From Mytilus trossulus (taxonomy: Eukaryota > Mollusca > Bivalvia > Mytilida > Mytilidae), in contig NC_086386.1 of NCBI RefSeq assembly GCF_036588685.1, positions 43,013,878 through 43,077,877 on the forward strand: DNA of 64,000 nt. The letters are read 5' to 3'. Shown here in pieces: positions 24,416 to 36,425 of this stretch (within the stretch, counting starts at the first letter, position 1; every line of letters begins with the position of its first letter). A model generated the notes under the pieces. It was not told the DNA's origin. It saw only the letters and a program-made list of their open reading frames with translations, and did no database searches. Made by a program: the position numbers and the translations under genes.

Positions 24416-25002
24416 AAAATGTTATACAAACTAGTTAAAGACACATGGTCATGTCTGGAAGTCCGAGAAGCGAATTCAAACACAGGAACAGTTCTCCTCA
24501 TTTGTATTGCAAATACAGTTCAACAAAATGTTTTTCTAGTAGTAGAAAACACCGTGCCCTAATTTACTATAAAGGAAAGATTTTTAATTTTGTTTTACAA
24601 ACGGAATTAACCAGAATAAACTTGTTTCAGATTGTAAATCTTTAAATCGTTTAAGAAGTTTACTGCAGATATGTTAAGTACAAGCATCTTGAAAAAATCA
24701 TTTATATCAATTTAGGAATTTAAACTGAAAATCGGAAAACAAATCAAGATGTATATAGATTGCATCATAGTTAATACTATTTATTGTTACAAAATTAAAC
24801 TAAGATTAGTAAGGTACAGGAGTTAAATATCTTTTATACTTGAGGGTAATTTTAAATAAAAATAAGAAATAATCCATGTATTTAAGTTTGTCTCCCATAA
24901 AATAAATGATGTAGGTGTTCTTTCAGCTTTAATCAATATTTTTAAAGATCAGCTACAAAAAAAAAGCGTTTAAAGGTACTTTTAACAAGTTCTATAAAAT
25001 TG
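24416..25002. other. Non-coding stretch, nothing recognised
   Basis: AT-rich sequence with no supported feature. Confidence 0.45.
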
Positions 25003-25330
25003 AGAATGGAAATGGGGAATGTTTCAAAGAGACAACAACCTGATCATAGAAAAAACAACAGCAGAAGGTCCCCAACAGGTCTTCAATGTAGCGAGAAATT
25101 CCTGCACCCGGAGGCGTCCTTCAGCTGGCCCCTAAACAAATATATACTAGTTCAGTGATAATGAATGCCATACTTATTTCCAAATTGTACACAAGAAACT
25201 AAAATTAAAATTATAAAAGACTAATAAAGGCCAGAGGCTCCTGACTTGGGACAGGCGCAAAAATGCGACGGGGTTTAACATGTTTATGAGATCTCAACCC
25301 TCCCCCTATACCTCTAGCCAATGTTTGATA
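25003..25330 (+). repeat. Dispersed repeat family E
   Basis: Begins AAATGGGGAATGTTTCAAAG and passes GGAGGCGTCCTTCAGCTGGC, AGGCTCCTGACTTGGGAC and GGCGCAAAAATGCGACGGGG, ending near CCTCTAGCCAATG. Highly similar copies lie at 55498-55835 (plus), 20938-21315 and 26448-26600 (minus). Recognised as a common mussel repeat. Confidence 0.85.
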
Positions 25331-25734
25331 AAGGACATATGACGAACTCGTTTATGAGCATAGGGTTTAATCTTATTCATTTTTTTATCAATTTTTAAAA
25401 AAAAATGCACACAATTTGAGGACAAAAGGTCGCCGATTTCAAAGTTGATGATTTCCGCTTTTCATTTAAGAATGAAAACACATATATGTATACTCAGCGG
25501 CATGGTACTTTATTAAACACTGGACGGGTATTAATGAGATGATCGTAACTGCAATTACGATTATCCCAATATGGCGACGGCAGCTATAGGTAAAATCTGT
25601 ACAGTCATTTTTCTCAAATGTAGCATGTGTTTGTCAATAGTTACTCAGCTGCAAAGTTTTTCTATACCATTACATCATATTTGAATCGTAAAGGTGCACT
25701 GAAATTGTCTAAGCGCTTTGATCATTGCCGTTGA

Positions 25735-25845
25735 AAAATTTGGTTGCTTATATAGGGAAACACTGAAGCGTAGCCGGAGTGGGGCTCCATCTTAGGCAGT
25801 CAGTCGGCCCTGAGTTATGAAAATTTCTGGATTCGCCACCGGATA
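25735..25845 (-). repeat. Dispersed repeat family F
   Basis: On the minus strand this reads GACTGACTGCCTAAGATGG followed by a TTCCCTATATAAG block. The same pair of blocks occurs on the plus strand at 48920-49020. Confidence 0.65.
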
Positions 25846-25999
25846 GTGTGTCAAAAGGTTTCTTAATACGCTTATCGCAATCGAAGTGTAACTTGGACGA
25901 ATTTGACATATTGTGGATTTTAAATACAAGAAAATAAGGTGGGTTTTGCATGCAAAGCAAGATATTGTTATTGGTCTTCCTTATCAATTAAGTATCCCA

Positions 26000-26430
26000 A
26001 GGGTGACTGAGGAACAAAAAAAAATGTTCACTTGGGAATCTCCCCATGCATGCATCGGCAGTTATACTCTTGCCAGAGCGGGGCTACTGTTTGGATGTAC
26101 ATAATATGTGTAGGTACACAGCCACGTCCGGGCAGAATGGGGAGGGGACACTAAATCTGATGCATTATGTACATAGCAATTGCCATGCTCTCTGCATGTT
26201 CCCGTGCACTTTTTTTAGGCTCCCCTTTAATGCAACTCAAAGGTTTTTCCCCCATCAATTGTCCCCCATTTCTAGTGGTTGTCCAAATTTTCGCTGGCCT
26301 TCATAGCGGACTGTCGCTCACTATTATAGGATCTATCTATTGTGTTAATTGTTTTAAATTTGTTCTTGTCTTAACATGCATGAAATATCTGCCACTAGAC
26401 GATAAAGAACCTACAATCAATCAATAAAAC
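26000..26430 (+). repeat. Dispersed repeat with LINE-like 3 prime tail
   Basis: Ends with GCCACTAGACGATAAAGAAC, then CCTACAATCAATCAATAAA. I recognise this tail from memory at the 3 prime end of many molluscan interspersed repeats. The region is relatively GC-rich and open in several overlapping frames of 63-86 codons, none with a domain. It is a repeat rather than a gene. Confidence 0.5.
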
Positions 26431-26447
26431 CATATCAATCATTTCGT

Positions 26448-26600
26448 ACTTTTTAGGGGCCAGCTAAAGGACACCTACGGGTGCGGGAATTCTCCCTAAA
26501 TTGAAGACCCATTGGTGGCCTTCGGCTGTTGTGTGCTCTATGGTCGGGTTATTATCGATCGCTTTGACACATTCACCATTTCCTTTCTCAATTTTATTGT
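26448..26600 (-). repeat. Dispersed repeat family E, truncated reverse copy
   Basis: Matches the GGGGCCAGCT-AAGGAC / GGGTGCGGGA / CTCTATGGTCGGGTT / CTTTGACACATTC series of family E. It follows directly after the 26000-26430 repeat. Confidence 0.8.
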
Positions 26601-27529
26601 ATGGAGGCAAGCATAGACATTTCTCTATCTAAATAGTTAGGCCTTTAACTCCAGACTTTTATTGTGAATAAACGGAAGTACCTATTTGAAAGGTCATATA
26701 CGTTTTAAATTTGAAAAATACATCATGCATGAACCGACATAAACAAAGATAAACACTGTCTGATTATGTTATTTTATTGTACAACTGCATGGTTCATTCT
26801 CAATTTCTTTAGATATGTTGTTGTTCATTTTTTTAACGGGTTTTGTTGCTCGATACCACTTTCAACACTCTTATATCTATGTTTCTTTCGCTAGATTCGG
26901 TGGCTGGAACTCAGTTTATTATTATATATTTTATTAACGATATGTAGCACATTTCTTCTCTGTTATGGTACCAGTCTTATTTTACAACTTCAGTCTCCGG
27001 TGCATGGTAAAACATGGAGAGACAAAATAGTCTATTTTTTCTGAATTTTTTTCTGGACTCAATTTTTTCTGTTTGTTTATAGGTTGAAGCTGAATTGAAA
27101 CATATATATAGATTTTTTTTTTAAATCTTGCATCTTTTTGGGGGTATCAATCCAGGAAAGTGGAAGGATATCATGTTTACTGGAAGTGGTGCGACCTAGT
27201 AAAAATAGTAAGCAGAAAGTAGAAAAAAAATGTTTTTGACTTCAGGGTTACGCAACTTTTTATTCTACTTGGCATGAACCACTTTTTTTCGATTGAATCA
27301 CAATTTCACATTAGTACATTCATGATATGAACTTGACATTTTTTTTCTATGTAGCATTTTTTATTTTTTTATTTGCAAAGATCAGCTGTTTAGCATGTAT
27401 AGTGTAATCTTATTGGCTCTTTGAAAGAAAAGAAAAGAGAATATCTCCGCTTTCGTTGAAAGAAAGACAACTCTATCGTCACACTACATAAACTGCTTTG
27501 ATGAGACTGTTATTAAAGTGAGAGGGTTA
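26601..27529. other. Non-coding stretch, nothing recognised
   Basis: AT-rich sequence with T-runs and no gene signal. Confidence 0.45.
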
Positions 27530-27750
27530 GCGCTATAGAACCAGGTTTAATCCACCATTTTCTACATTTGAAAATGCCTGTACCAAGTCAGGAATATGAC
27601 AGTTCTTGTCCATTCGTTTTTGATGCGTTTTGTTTTTTGATTTGCCATGTGATTATGGACTTTCCAAATTGATTTTCCTCTGAGTTCAGTATTTTTGTGA
27701 TTTTACTTTTTGAGTTCAAACTGTTTTCTGAGATACTTAAACAATTTGTA
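27530..27750 (-). repeat. Dispersed repeat family B, reverse copy
   Basis: Contains GGGTTAGCGCTATAGAACCA, then AATGCCTGTACCAAGTCAGG and AATATGACAGTTCTTGTCC, complementary in order to 44510-44890. Confidence 0.65.
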
Positions 27751-29409
27751 TGTTTATGATTTGACATAATACATGTCCATTATTGAACATAGCTAAATAT
27801 ATTAAAATATACAGAAAACGTTCAAACGATACCAACAGATGAAGTTTCACTCGAAAAGGTCAAATCTACGAGAACATGGCTATGTGACGTCCACAAAAAG
27901 TAAACTTTTGAAAAAAATAAGCAATTAAAGTAAGATATACGGGCATCCATGTTTTAGAAAATGAATAGTACGCATAAGACTTTTGGAATAAAGAAAATCA
28001 GTTAATAGGATTTTACGAATTTTCCTCATAACTGTATCATGGATCATTTGGAGGTCGTTAACCCTATTTTCTAAAATTCAATGTTGATTCAAAATTAAAC
28101 TGGTGGAACTATATAGTGAATAAGGATACATCTGCATATAAAAACACAGTATGAAAACTTTTGTCTTAACCATAAATAAACGTAGGTGTAAAAAATTGTC
28201 AAATTTGGGGCAACTTCTCAAATAAGAGAATTTAAGTCAAATCGGTTGACACAAAGTTTGACAGCTAGTGCCCCTTTAAATTGTTTTAAAATTACGAAAA
28301 TCAGAATTTTACTTTAATTTTTAAAAGTTTGAAGTTGCAAACAAAACGCCTACAATAAATGTCAGCTAAAAACGACACAAAATATAGTGAGAGGAGGGCA
28401 AACTAAGGTATGGTTATATATGAAGTACACTTGCATTATACACATTTAAAAATCGAAGGGGGTAGAAATGTGTCCTGAACTGTGGACATAATTTGTTGAA
28501 AGTAACTGCGAAAATTCATTCTTGTAAAATGGTAAAAAAAGATAAGAGGAGGGGCATAAAGCTAGTTTATGGTTACGATTGTGAGAAAATATCAACGGAT
28601 TGTATCAAGAGGCCTCCTGGAGAGTTGCGGATATCAAATTGATACCCGAAAATACTACCGTGATAAGTCCATGCTTTTGCAAGGCTAAAACAACATACAT
28701 GTAGGAGGTGCACATTATTTACAAACAATTATGAAAATGTTTCACTAAATAATAATAAATGGAATGGGTATAGGATGCGAATCAATACAAATGTGTATTT
28801 AAGTGTGTTGGTATGACGAATTTCATGTCATCACAAACTTAAGTTTTAAAACCCAAAAACTCATTTGAGATTCAAATCTGCATACGTATATTTTTATTCA
28901 ATCAATACATTACATGTATATCAATTTGTTCTGTAAATACCTGAAAAATGTATACTATATATACTACATTATAAATTTGCTTTAAAATGTGTAAAAAAAA
29001 CTTTTACAAAAATACATTATCTACTTTGTAAATCTATTTTCACATCTTTCTAGATTCTTTACATCAAATTTCAATTTATCGTAAAGAAAAGAAGTTCTGT
29101 AAATTACATTAATTCACAATACCAACAATTCAATTATTATGATGTTTTCAAATTGATAACAGAGAAAAGCACTGTATATGCATGCATTATTTTGACTCGA
29201 TGATAATGCACATGTTGAACAGAATGAATTATAAAAGCAATATTACTCGTTTATATGATATTGTCAATGAAATAACAACATTTTTCTATAAATCTGCACT
29301 CTCAGACCTAATAAAATAGTTATACTATCACAGCTGTTACTAATATGAATAAGGAATGCAAATCTGACGTGTATAAAATTATGTTGATATAATAATAATG
29401 CCCATATAT
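27751..29409. other. Non-coding stretch downstream of the RING-NHL gene
   Basis: AT-rich sequence. No open frame or repeat could be supported. Confidence 0.45.
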
Positions 29410-29415
29410 TTTATT
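29410..29415 (-). terminator. Candidate polyadenylation signal of the RING-NHL gene
   Basis: AATAAA on the minus strand about 77 bp beyond the stop codon of the RING-NHL gene, the first canonical hexamer after it. Confidence 0.5.
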
Positions 29416-29491
29416 TGAAAGTTAATGACTAGTTTAGTGATAACTAATACATTTTATCTTGATTTCGTTCATCAATTACATAACTCGTTAT

Positions 29492-32180
29492 TTATATCTG
29501 TTCATATGTATACCCAGCTTTTCTAAAACAAGGACAACAAAATAATGTCATTGCTGGCGATTTTTGGGGAATCCCATTGTAAGCTTTGGTGTCCCAGGCA
29601 TAGACGTGAACTTGAGAAAATTTCGTACCACGCATAGCAACAACTAGTTTTTCGTGGTGTATTCCAATATTTGTTGGTTTCACGTCCATCCCGAATTCGT
29701 AGGTATTACTGACTGGACACGTGATGAAGTCTCCCTCTGGTGAGAACATCTGTACTCGGAAATTATTGGCATCTGCAACGTAGATGTTGTCATGTTCATC
29801 AACGCAGACGCCCATTGGGTAAAACAATTCGCCATTTTCAGAACCCTGATTTCCTATTGTCAGAAGAATGGTTCCATCATTTTTATGAACTTTTACTCTG
29901 TGGTTGCCACTGTCGGATACGATGACGTTATTTTTACTATTTGTGCAAACGTAGTAAGGCAAAAGAAAGTGATTAAGGCCACTCCCACGTGACCCAAATT
30001 TGAAAGACGGTTGTTTCCTTTCCGTAAAAAATTGAACGTTGTTTTGTTGTAAACTTGTCACAATAATTTTATCTTGTCTCGTCACTGTAATACCAAAGGG
30101 GTTATCATATTTATAGAAAGATCCGAAAGAACCAATCAGTCGGCCATCTAACCCATATTCTCTGATGTTATTAGACCCAGCACGACTTACAGACAACAGA
30201 ATAGTGCCAGCTCTTGTCAATGTGACGTCACGGATTGAACAATCGCAAACAAATTCACATCTGAATTCGCCTCGTAAAGAGTAAACCAAAACTTTGTTTA
30301 AACTACAGTCTGCTATAACAATGTCGTCTGTTACCTTGGAGATAGTAAGTCCTGAAACATGAACCAAACCTTGTTGTCCAACACCGAAATGTCCGAACTG
30401 AATCAACAGTCTCGCGTTTTTGTGGTTTGTAAATACTACACGTGCTTTACCCGGCTGTAGAACGGATGTTAATTCAGTAATACTATTCCTACCATAACTA
30501 CCAGAAAGTTCTTTGGCGCTTATTTCCCCGCCACTAGATTCTACTGTGTTTTGTAAACTTTTGATGAAATAATTGTCAGGAAATCCACTTATACCATTTT
30601 GAGGAACATATATGATCTGAAAAAAATATTACATGTATATAATTTTTAAACTTCAGAAAAAGCTCTGATAGGTAAGTTTTCCCGTAAATTACTCAATCAA
30701 ACTACCACAAGTTAATTTCTTGTCGTAGTTTAGAATGTGATATATAAGGGATGGGCTGGGCTACTGTACTACTAATGAAAGGTCCAATACCGAATCTGTA
30801 CAGTCGGAAACCAGGTTGAAATAGAACAAGTCGACTGGAGTTGAGTGTGAACGCAAGCAGGTACAGTGCGGCAACTACCTTAGCTATTTAAACTTATTTA
30901 AATAGCATGTATGATTTCGCTATGCTTATAAGGCCAAATAAAATAGTATGTGTGGTTCCAGTTACATCTGAAAAAAGTTAGGGTAGGTAGGAAGGGATTT
31001 TTTTTTATTTTATGGTTTTTTTTCTACATTTAGTCTATGGGAGCATCAGTCTGACTTTAACAGTGCTTAATGAAAACTGGCAATAAAATCTTAAGGGTAG
31101 GCTAATTTCAAGATGAAAAAGTAGGGAAGGTAGGGTCACTGGAACCACGCATATATTTTTATTTGGCCTAATCTCCAGATCAGACATTTTAATCAGATTG
31201 ATCAATTATATATATTTTCAACAAAGGCTATTGAACTATCGATAACTATGATTGAACTATAATAGTCGACAGCCATCTCAAATTCTAGTAACTTAGTGCA
31301 TACATGTACCTTAGCTATATCATGTAGTTAAGATCACGACAACGACTGTTATATACTTTAACTTTGACGATGACAAAGCTTCAATATTAATGAAACTCGC
31401 ATGATACGAAAACTGCCTATTAATCATGATCATACATGTCATATGCTAATTAAACATTTAAATGTTCTTAATCGAAAGAGGATTTTTCATAGGAATCAAA
31501 TATTCCACACAAATGCACAAGTACAAATGTATCAGAAATTTTATCGAAGTCTTCAAATGTAAACGGGTATCGTTGCAATGATTCGCAATGTGCCAAATGC
31601 CTTTCAGGAGTGAAAATAAAATTGTGCATGAATGAATGCATACTTCTCTCAAACCAGTCATACCAGTCACAAATTATTTCTGTTTTCTTTTATTAACTTA
31701 CAAAACTTTGAAAGGCTGTAAACATACATGTACTGTCGATAACGATAATGTGCTCATATTTAGTATAATGACTTACTTGACTTAATCCACTTCGTCCCAA
31801 GGGGGACATAGGGCGACTCATATTTAGCATAGTATACAATTAATTGTTCATACCACATTTCAACACCTTACACATTTGCGACTCAGTGAAAATCCCCGAA
31901 CGCAAATTGAGACACAAAGTGAAAGTAGAGTTAAACATTTATATATATCTAAATTTAATCTTGTATTTTTTTAAATATATATCTATAATTATACCTGTCT
32001 GCATACTGGACAAGGAAAATGACCAAGATTTTCATAGCGGCTGACAATATAATCCCGAATACAATCCTCACAAAATGAATGTAAACACGAGAGAGCTTTT
32101 GGCTTTGTGAATGTCTGTAAACATATTGGACACGATAAGAAAGATTCTTGGATTTCACCAACAAGTGCGTTACTAGCCAT
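29492..32180 (-). CDS. RING finger-NHL repeat protein, two coding exons (malin/TRIM-NHL-like E3 ligase)
   Basis: Coding exon 1 is 31995-32180 and exon 2 is 29492-30616. The donor is CAG|GTATAA and the acceptor TTTCAG|ATC, phase 0, giving 436 residues. ATG at 32180 was chosen because it is the first in-frame ATG and places the RING at the usual N-terminal position. Residues 17-60 form a complete C3HC4 RING (C17, C20, C32, H34, C37, C40, C57, C60). Residues about 63-130 are a linker without B-box or coiled coil. From about 135 to 425 there are about six NHL-type blades, with repeats ending in I-V-A-D/V-S-D plus N-x-R-V; the clearest are VIVSDSGNHRVKV and IYVADANNFRVQM. The C-terminus is cysteine-rich (FCCPCF). 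RING plus NHL without B-box is the layout of malin (NHLRC1), so E3 ubiquitin ligase activity with propeller-based substrate or RNA binding is likely; orthology to malin or to a particular TRIM is not shown. The intron holds a MITE. Confidence 0.88.
30931..31169. mobile_element. MITE-like element in the RING-NHL intron
   Basis: The ends AGGCCAAATAAAATAG and the reverse complement AGGCCAAATAAAAATAT continue as matching inverted repeats through GTGGTTCCAGT (about 35 bp, one small gap). The unit is 239 bp with no coding capacity. It sits between the two coding exons and does not touch the splice sites. Confidence 0.75.
31170..31994. other. Remainder of the RING-NHL intron
   Basis: AT-rich intronic sequence. 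Short frames on both strands show no domain. Confidence 0.6.
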
Positions 32181-33154
32181 CACATTTGAATAATATTACA
32201 CCTTTCTCTTTGTGTCTCATTTGCACAAGATAGATTATATATGACAGTGTAATAGCCACATGACAGCCGGAAGTTTTCGAGTAGCTGTGTTTACAGTTTT
32301 TATCATCAGAACAGAACGATAACTACAGAGAAACTTTGAGCACATCTATTTATAGCTTCATTGAAGTTGCATTCTAAAAATAGTCTTACATTACCTTAAG
32401 GAAACCTTTTTCGTTTTTAAATCCGAAGTATAAAAAATATCAATGACCGGCCAACGTCCTTTATGGCTTTTAAACAAATAATAATTAAAAGGTAGACCAA
32501 TTGCTTTGTGAAATATAGTTCAAGTTCATTATCTTATTTATCTATTAACATGTTTATATAATAAAACATGTAAAAGTTCATTTAAAAAAGTTTAAACCCA
32601 ATGACAAATCGGATTGGGCATGTTCAGTCAGAGATATTTTATGCAGATATGGTTTTCATGGTGTATGGCTAAAATAATGCGTAAATAATGAGTAAATAAT
32701 CACGAATTTTGATATATTTATACATGAGTTAAAAAAAAGAATGAAAGACACCTTTATTGCTGATGTCATTGCTTTTTTTCAACAATTCATCAAAATGCAT
32801 ATATACTTCATAGATATCCACGTCAGTTTTAATCTAACGGCGTACTACAGTACATGCTATATAAGGCATGAAGATGTTATTGTTACAGATCAGCTAAATT
32901 ATCTATAGTAAAGGACCCTACAAATTAATGTAAGATACAGTCACAGAAAATAATTATATTCATAAGTACGTCTGAGTCAGTGACAACCCTACAATAGATG
33001 TATCCATCGGAACGCCATCAATGATGGTGATACATGGCTGTGTACATAATGTATACACAACTCGTCTAAACATATATATTGACATTCAAACTTTCAGTCA
33101 TTTTTTTATGACATGTTCTTAGCCAATTGTTCCATTCGTCAGTATCTGCAACCG
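32181..33154. other. Intergenic, between RING-NHL and the B-box array
   Basis: This is the upstream region of the RING-NHL gene and the downstream region of the intact B-box gene. A CACATG E-box-like hexamer occurs about 70 bp upstream of the RING-NHL ATG, but it lacks the extended motif found in front of the B-box genes. No 5 prime UTR exon could be identified. Confidence 0.4.
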
Positions 33155-34771
33155 TTAGTCATATTTATTGTTCAAATCGAGCATAACAATTTGATTTCCA
33201 TCTACTATCCACAAACGATCATCAAAAATCGCAACAGCCGTTGGTTTATCTAGCCCGTTTCTGGCATCAACTATACATTCTTTATATTCTAAGTCTTTGC
33301 TCAGAACATAAATACTATGATGTCGAATGTCGGATACAAATACATTGTTATTATTTGTACATATTCCATGGCATTCAAAATGTAAAGAAGGTTGATATCC
33401 AAATGTTCCATTGAATGATTCTTTACTTTCACATTTATCATTGGCTGCTTTTAAAACATTGATATAATGCAAGTTTTTATTATAGTAATATGATGATAGA
33501 TATAAAACATACATATTGGTTTCCTCATTTTGCATTAGACATGGCTCATCCGTACTGTCCGCATAGAAATTAAATTCTGAGGTCAAAATGCCATCTTTGT
33601 TCATTTGTAAAATGCAATTGCTATAACCTCTTCGTTGATCTCTTGATTTCGATGTTAGATAAACTGTCAATAAGTCGTCTTTTGAATTACAGAAGCAATA
33701 CGGTACCATATCCTCATCGTAAGAATTTCCTATATTGGCAAATCTTGCTAGTCGTTTGTTTTTAAGAAGTTTCATTATGACTTTACTGTTTTTTCTCAAA
33801 ATTAAAACACATCCCTCCTTTAAAACAGCAATGTCATCAGCATCGTCTGCATATACCGTGTCTTCTAACAACTGATTAACCATCTTATACAATTGTCGGT
33901 CAGCAAGAATCCATGCGTCAGTATGAGATATAGGACATATTTTCTTAATGTGTCCTATTTCTTTGTTAAGATTACAAATTTGTAACGGGTGGTAATCTTT
34001 TATTTCGTCAGATGATCTTTCTATTGAATCTTCATCCACGTCGTCTTCTGTATCGAACCACTCATCTTCTGTGTCAACATCAATAGCATCATCGGTTTGT
34101 GTTGATACAGAAAAATGTGCTATTGAGGAATAATTAATTGATTCGGAGACGCCAATTTTAACTTCGTTTACATCATTTCCGCATTTCACGTCCGTGTTAA
34201 AATTTGGCCTCTGATACTTTTTCATGTTGTCACAAGCAACAGTGCATGCTTTTAATTCAGAAAGAACATAAATCATTTCCTCGAGTTTATATTCAGGCAG
34301 TGTATCCACATCAAATTTATTGACATCAGTTTGCAAATTTTCGACACGCGTTGTCAATTCTTGTGACGATATCTTGAAGTTTTTGAATATAGAATCAAGT
34401 TCTGATAAGAGACTTTTCTCATGCAAAATGATTTGATTCCTCATTTGTTCTGCATTTGTCTTAATTATTTGTTCTATTATACCTTCATCTATCGCTAACT
34501 GTCTCCAATGTTTATCGATAATGTCACTAAACTCGTCGATATTTTTTATACATTTATCCTTTTCAGAAAATAATATGCCGATTTGATCGCGGATATCCTC
34601 TTTGGCGTCTTCTAATCGACAAAGAAAATGTTTTTCGTGAAATTCTCCTAAGCACTCGAAACAAACAAAATCATGGCAATCCTTGCAATAAAGCTGATAT
34701 GTTTCCTTCAAATGGAATCTGCAGTAGAAGATTTGTTTAAATTTACATGTATTTAATAACTTATCCGCCAT
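33155..34771 (-). CDS. B-box/coiled-coil protein with C-terminal propeller-like region, intact copy
   Basis: Single-exon frame of 538 residues starting at an ATG (MADKLLN). Residues 17-48 form a B-box2-type zinc site with all ligands visible (C17, H20, C29, C32, C37, C40, H45, H48). Residues about 55-185 are heptad-rich with many E/K/L and likely form a coiled coil. An acidic Ser/Asp/Glu linker (EDEWFDTEDD) lies near 235-260. Residues about 275-535 carry diverged propeller-type motifs, with NHL-like pieces near the end (NVFVSDIRHHSIYVL, AIFDDRLWIVDGNQ). There is no RING, so ligase activity of its own is not expected. It belongs to the TRIM-like B-box/NHL group expanded in bivalves, where some members are linked to innate immunity; function here is inferred. 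It lies head-to-tail with two damaged paralogues upstream and the RING-NHL gene downstream. Intron content of the UTRs is unknown. Confidence 0.87.
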   Translation of the reverse strand: MADKLLNTCKFKQIFYCRFHLKETYQLYCKDCHDFVCFECLGEFHEKHFLCRLEDAKEDIRDQIGILFSEKDKCIKNIDEFSDIIDKHWRQLAIDEGIIEQIIKTNAEQMRNQIILHEKSLLSELDSIFKNFKISSQELTTRVENLQTDVNKFDVDTLPEYKLEEMIYVLSELKACTVACDNMKKYQRPNFNTDVKCGNDVNEVKIGVSESINYSSIAHFSVSTQTDDAIDVDTEDEWFDTEDDVDEDSIERSSDEIKDYHPLQICNLNKEIGHIKKICPISHTDAWILADRQLYKMVNQLLEDTVYADDADDIAVLKEGCVLILRKNSKVIMKLLKNKRLARFANIGNSYDEDMVPYCFCNSKDDLLTVYLTSKSRDQRRGYSNCILQMNKDGILTSEFNFYADSTDEPCLMQNEETNMYVLYLSSYYYNKNLHYINVLKAANDKCESKESFNGTFGYQPSLHFECHGICTNNNNVFVSDIRHHSIYVLSKDLEYKECIVDARNGLDKPTAVAIFDDRLWIVDGNQIVMLDLNNKYD

Positions 34772-34886
34772 TATAATACATATTTGTTAAAAATCTATTT
34801 AAAAATTATATTGAACAACACAAGGTTATCTACAAATCTATAAGTCTCGTCGGATATCGATTTGCACTGGATGTTTGTATAAAAAG

Positions 34887-34903
34887 ATTATCATATGATA
34901 CCA
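34887..34903 (-). promoter_or_regulatory. Conserved E-box palindrome upstream of the intact B-box gene
   Basis: The plus-strand reading is ATTATCATATGATACCA. It fits ATTRTCAYRTGATACCA, which is shared with the two paralogues, and lies 116 bp upstream of the ATG. The core TCAYRTGA is a palindrome of the bHLH-binding (E-box, CANNTG) type. Confidence 0.6.
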
Positions 34904-35299
34904 TGCAAATTAATAACACTATAATTTCTTTTGTTTTTATAAGTATTTTGTTTTATGTTTTAAATTATCAATGACCTGATTTCAAAATTAACACGACGAG
35001 AACAATATATTTATCAATTAATATGCATCCTATTACAGTGATTACACACAAAACATTTTAGGCACACTTAGACTTTAGTTGCTTAGTGCTATGTCATTTG
35101 GTCTCTGATAAAGAATTGCCTCGTAGGCAGTTAACACATATTTTTTTTGCATGTTGAGTTATTAATTTTGGCATATTAACTCCATGTTGAGCATTTTTAT
35201 ATAATTGTAAAGTTATTGTGTTTAAGTGTTTATTAGAATACCGTTTGGTTTGATATGTACCCAACATCTTCTTTATTGAGTAAGTAATGTTCACTTTTG
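34904..35299. other. Non-coding stretch upstream of the intact B-box gene
   Basis: AT-rich sequence. Nothing recognised beyond the E-box motif. Confidence 0.45.
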
Positions 35300-35375
35300 A
35301 AATGAACTAATGCATTAAATTGAGACAAAACAGTTGTCTCATTGGCAATCATACCACATCTTCTTTTTTATATTC
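35300..35375 (-). repeat. Dispersed repeat family C, terminal module
   Basis: Contains GTTGTCTCATTGGCAATC followed by ATACCACATCTTCTTTTTTA. This is the same terminal module found in other copies at 48046 and 62905. Confidence 0.7.
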
Positions 35376-35834
35376 AGTAGTTAAGTTATCTTACAAATAA
35401 CATAAACAAAATTAGTAACATACATCATATAGTGATCTGTGGAAAGTGAATGCATGGTTTATGTTATCTTTATTAAGTAGGAGAGTAGCAAGCGATTGCC
35501 AGCACTTTAATTGAGTGTCCATTTTCGTCTGAATCAAAACTAGGGTAAAAGACGATTATTTGATATTCGGAATGAAAGGAAGAAGATAATGTTGCCAATT
35601 GATATTCTGACATGATATGACCTAAAATGACACCTTGCTATTCTGTCCAATACAATGTAGTAAATAACTTCTCACAGAAGTGCAAATGAAATTGATTGCT
35701 GAAAACAATCTGATGGTCATTCTATAATCTATAATTGTTCAGTTTCAACTTGTTATGGGCTCAGTATATGGCTCACACAATTATTAATTGTCATAATACT
35801 TGGGATATTCTGATACATAAATCAAAGGTTAACT
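35376..35834. other. Non-coding stretch, nothing recognised
   Basis: AT-rich sequence with no feature that I can support. Confidence 0.45.
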
Positions 35835-35995
35835 AACAACGCCATGCATATAAAACCCAACCAAACAACAAACAAAAGTTTACAAAAACGGCACAGAATA
35901 CTGCAGACTCAGCAACGCGATTCAAATAAAAAAAAAACTGGGGGGTGATCTCAGGTGATCCGGTGGGTTAAGCAGATCATGCTCAATATAGCTGG
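35835..35995 (+). repeat. Dispersed repeat family D, diverged copy 3
   Basis: Contains ACAAACAAAAGTTTAC, then a run of A, then GGTGATCTCAGGTGATCCGG and TAAGCAGATCATGCTC, as in the ends of 11230-11470 and 24105-24275. Confidence 0.55.
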
Positions 35996-36350
35996 CATTC
36001 ATCATTTTTTTAATTAAGAACTATAAAATTCGGTAATAAATCTAATTCGTTGGTGCCACAACAAAGAAAAAGAAGACGGGAGTGTTGTTACAACAGTTAG
36101 AAATACCATAACGGTGATCGTGATGGCTTTTCAATTTCAACATTATCTAAATGTATAAAACATTTGTTATCAATCAATTCAGTACCGACGTATTGACTAC
36201 TAAGCTGATGATACCATCGGTAATTGAAAGTCCACCAGCAGCGGTATCGATCCAGTGTTTTAAAAAGTCGAAAACCACACTCTATATGCATCCGAAGCGC
36301 ATATCATAACTACCATCATCAGGAATTTCCAAGGTCGAATACATTTAAAA

Positions 36351-36425
36351 AGCCGTGGTGTAGTGGTTAGTGCATCGGACTACTAACACAAAGGTTCCTG
36401 GTTCGATTCCCGTTTGGGATTTCAG
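36351..36425 (+). repeat. tRNA-like sequence, probable SINE head
   Basis: GCCGTGGTGTAGTGGTTAGT resembles a tRNA 5 prime half with an A-box, and CCTGGTTCGATTCCC is a good B-box. The spacing is tRNA-like, but the anticodon and acceptor stems do not pair, so it is read as a tRNA-derived SINE head or tRNA pseudogene. Confidence 0.45.

Noticed and set aside
25913..26427. Several overlapping frames of 63-86 codons
   Set aside because: They overlap each other in different frames within a GC-richer dispersed repeat with a LINE-like tail. No reverse transcriptase motif was seen.
36351..36425. Functional tRNA gene
   Set aside because: The A- and B-box regions are good, but the anticodon and acceptor stems do not pair; a SINE head or tRNA pseudogene is more likely.
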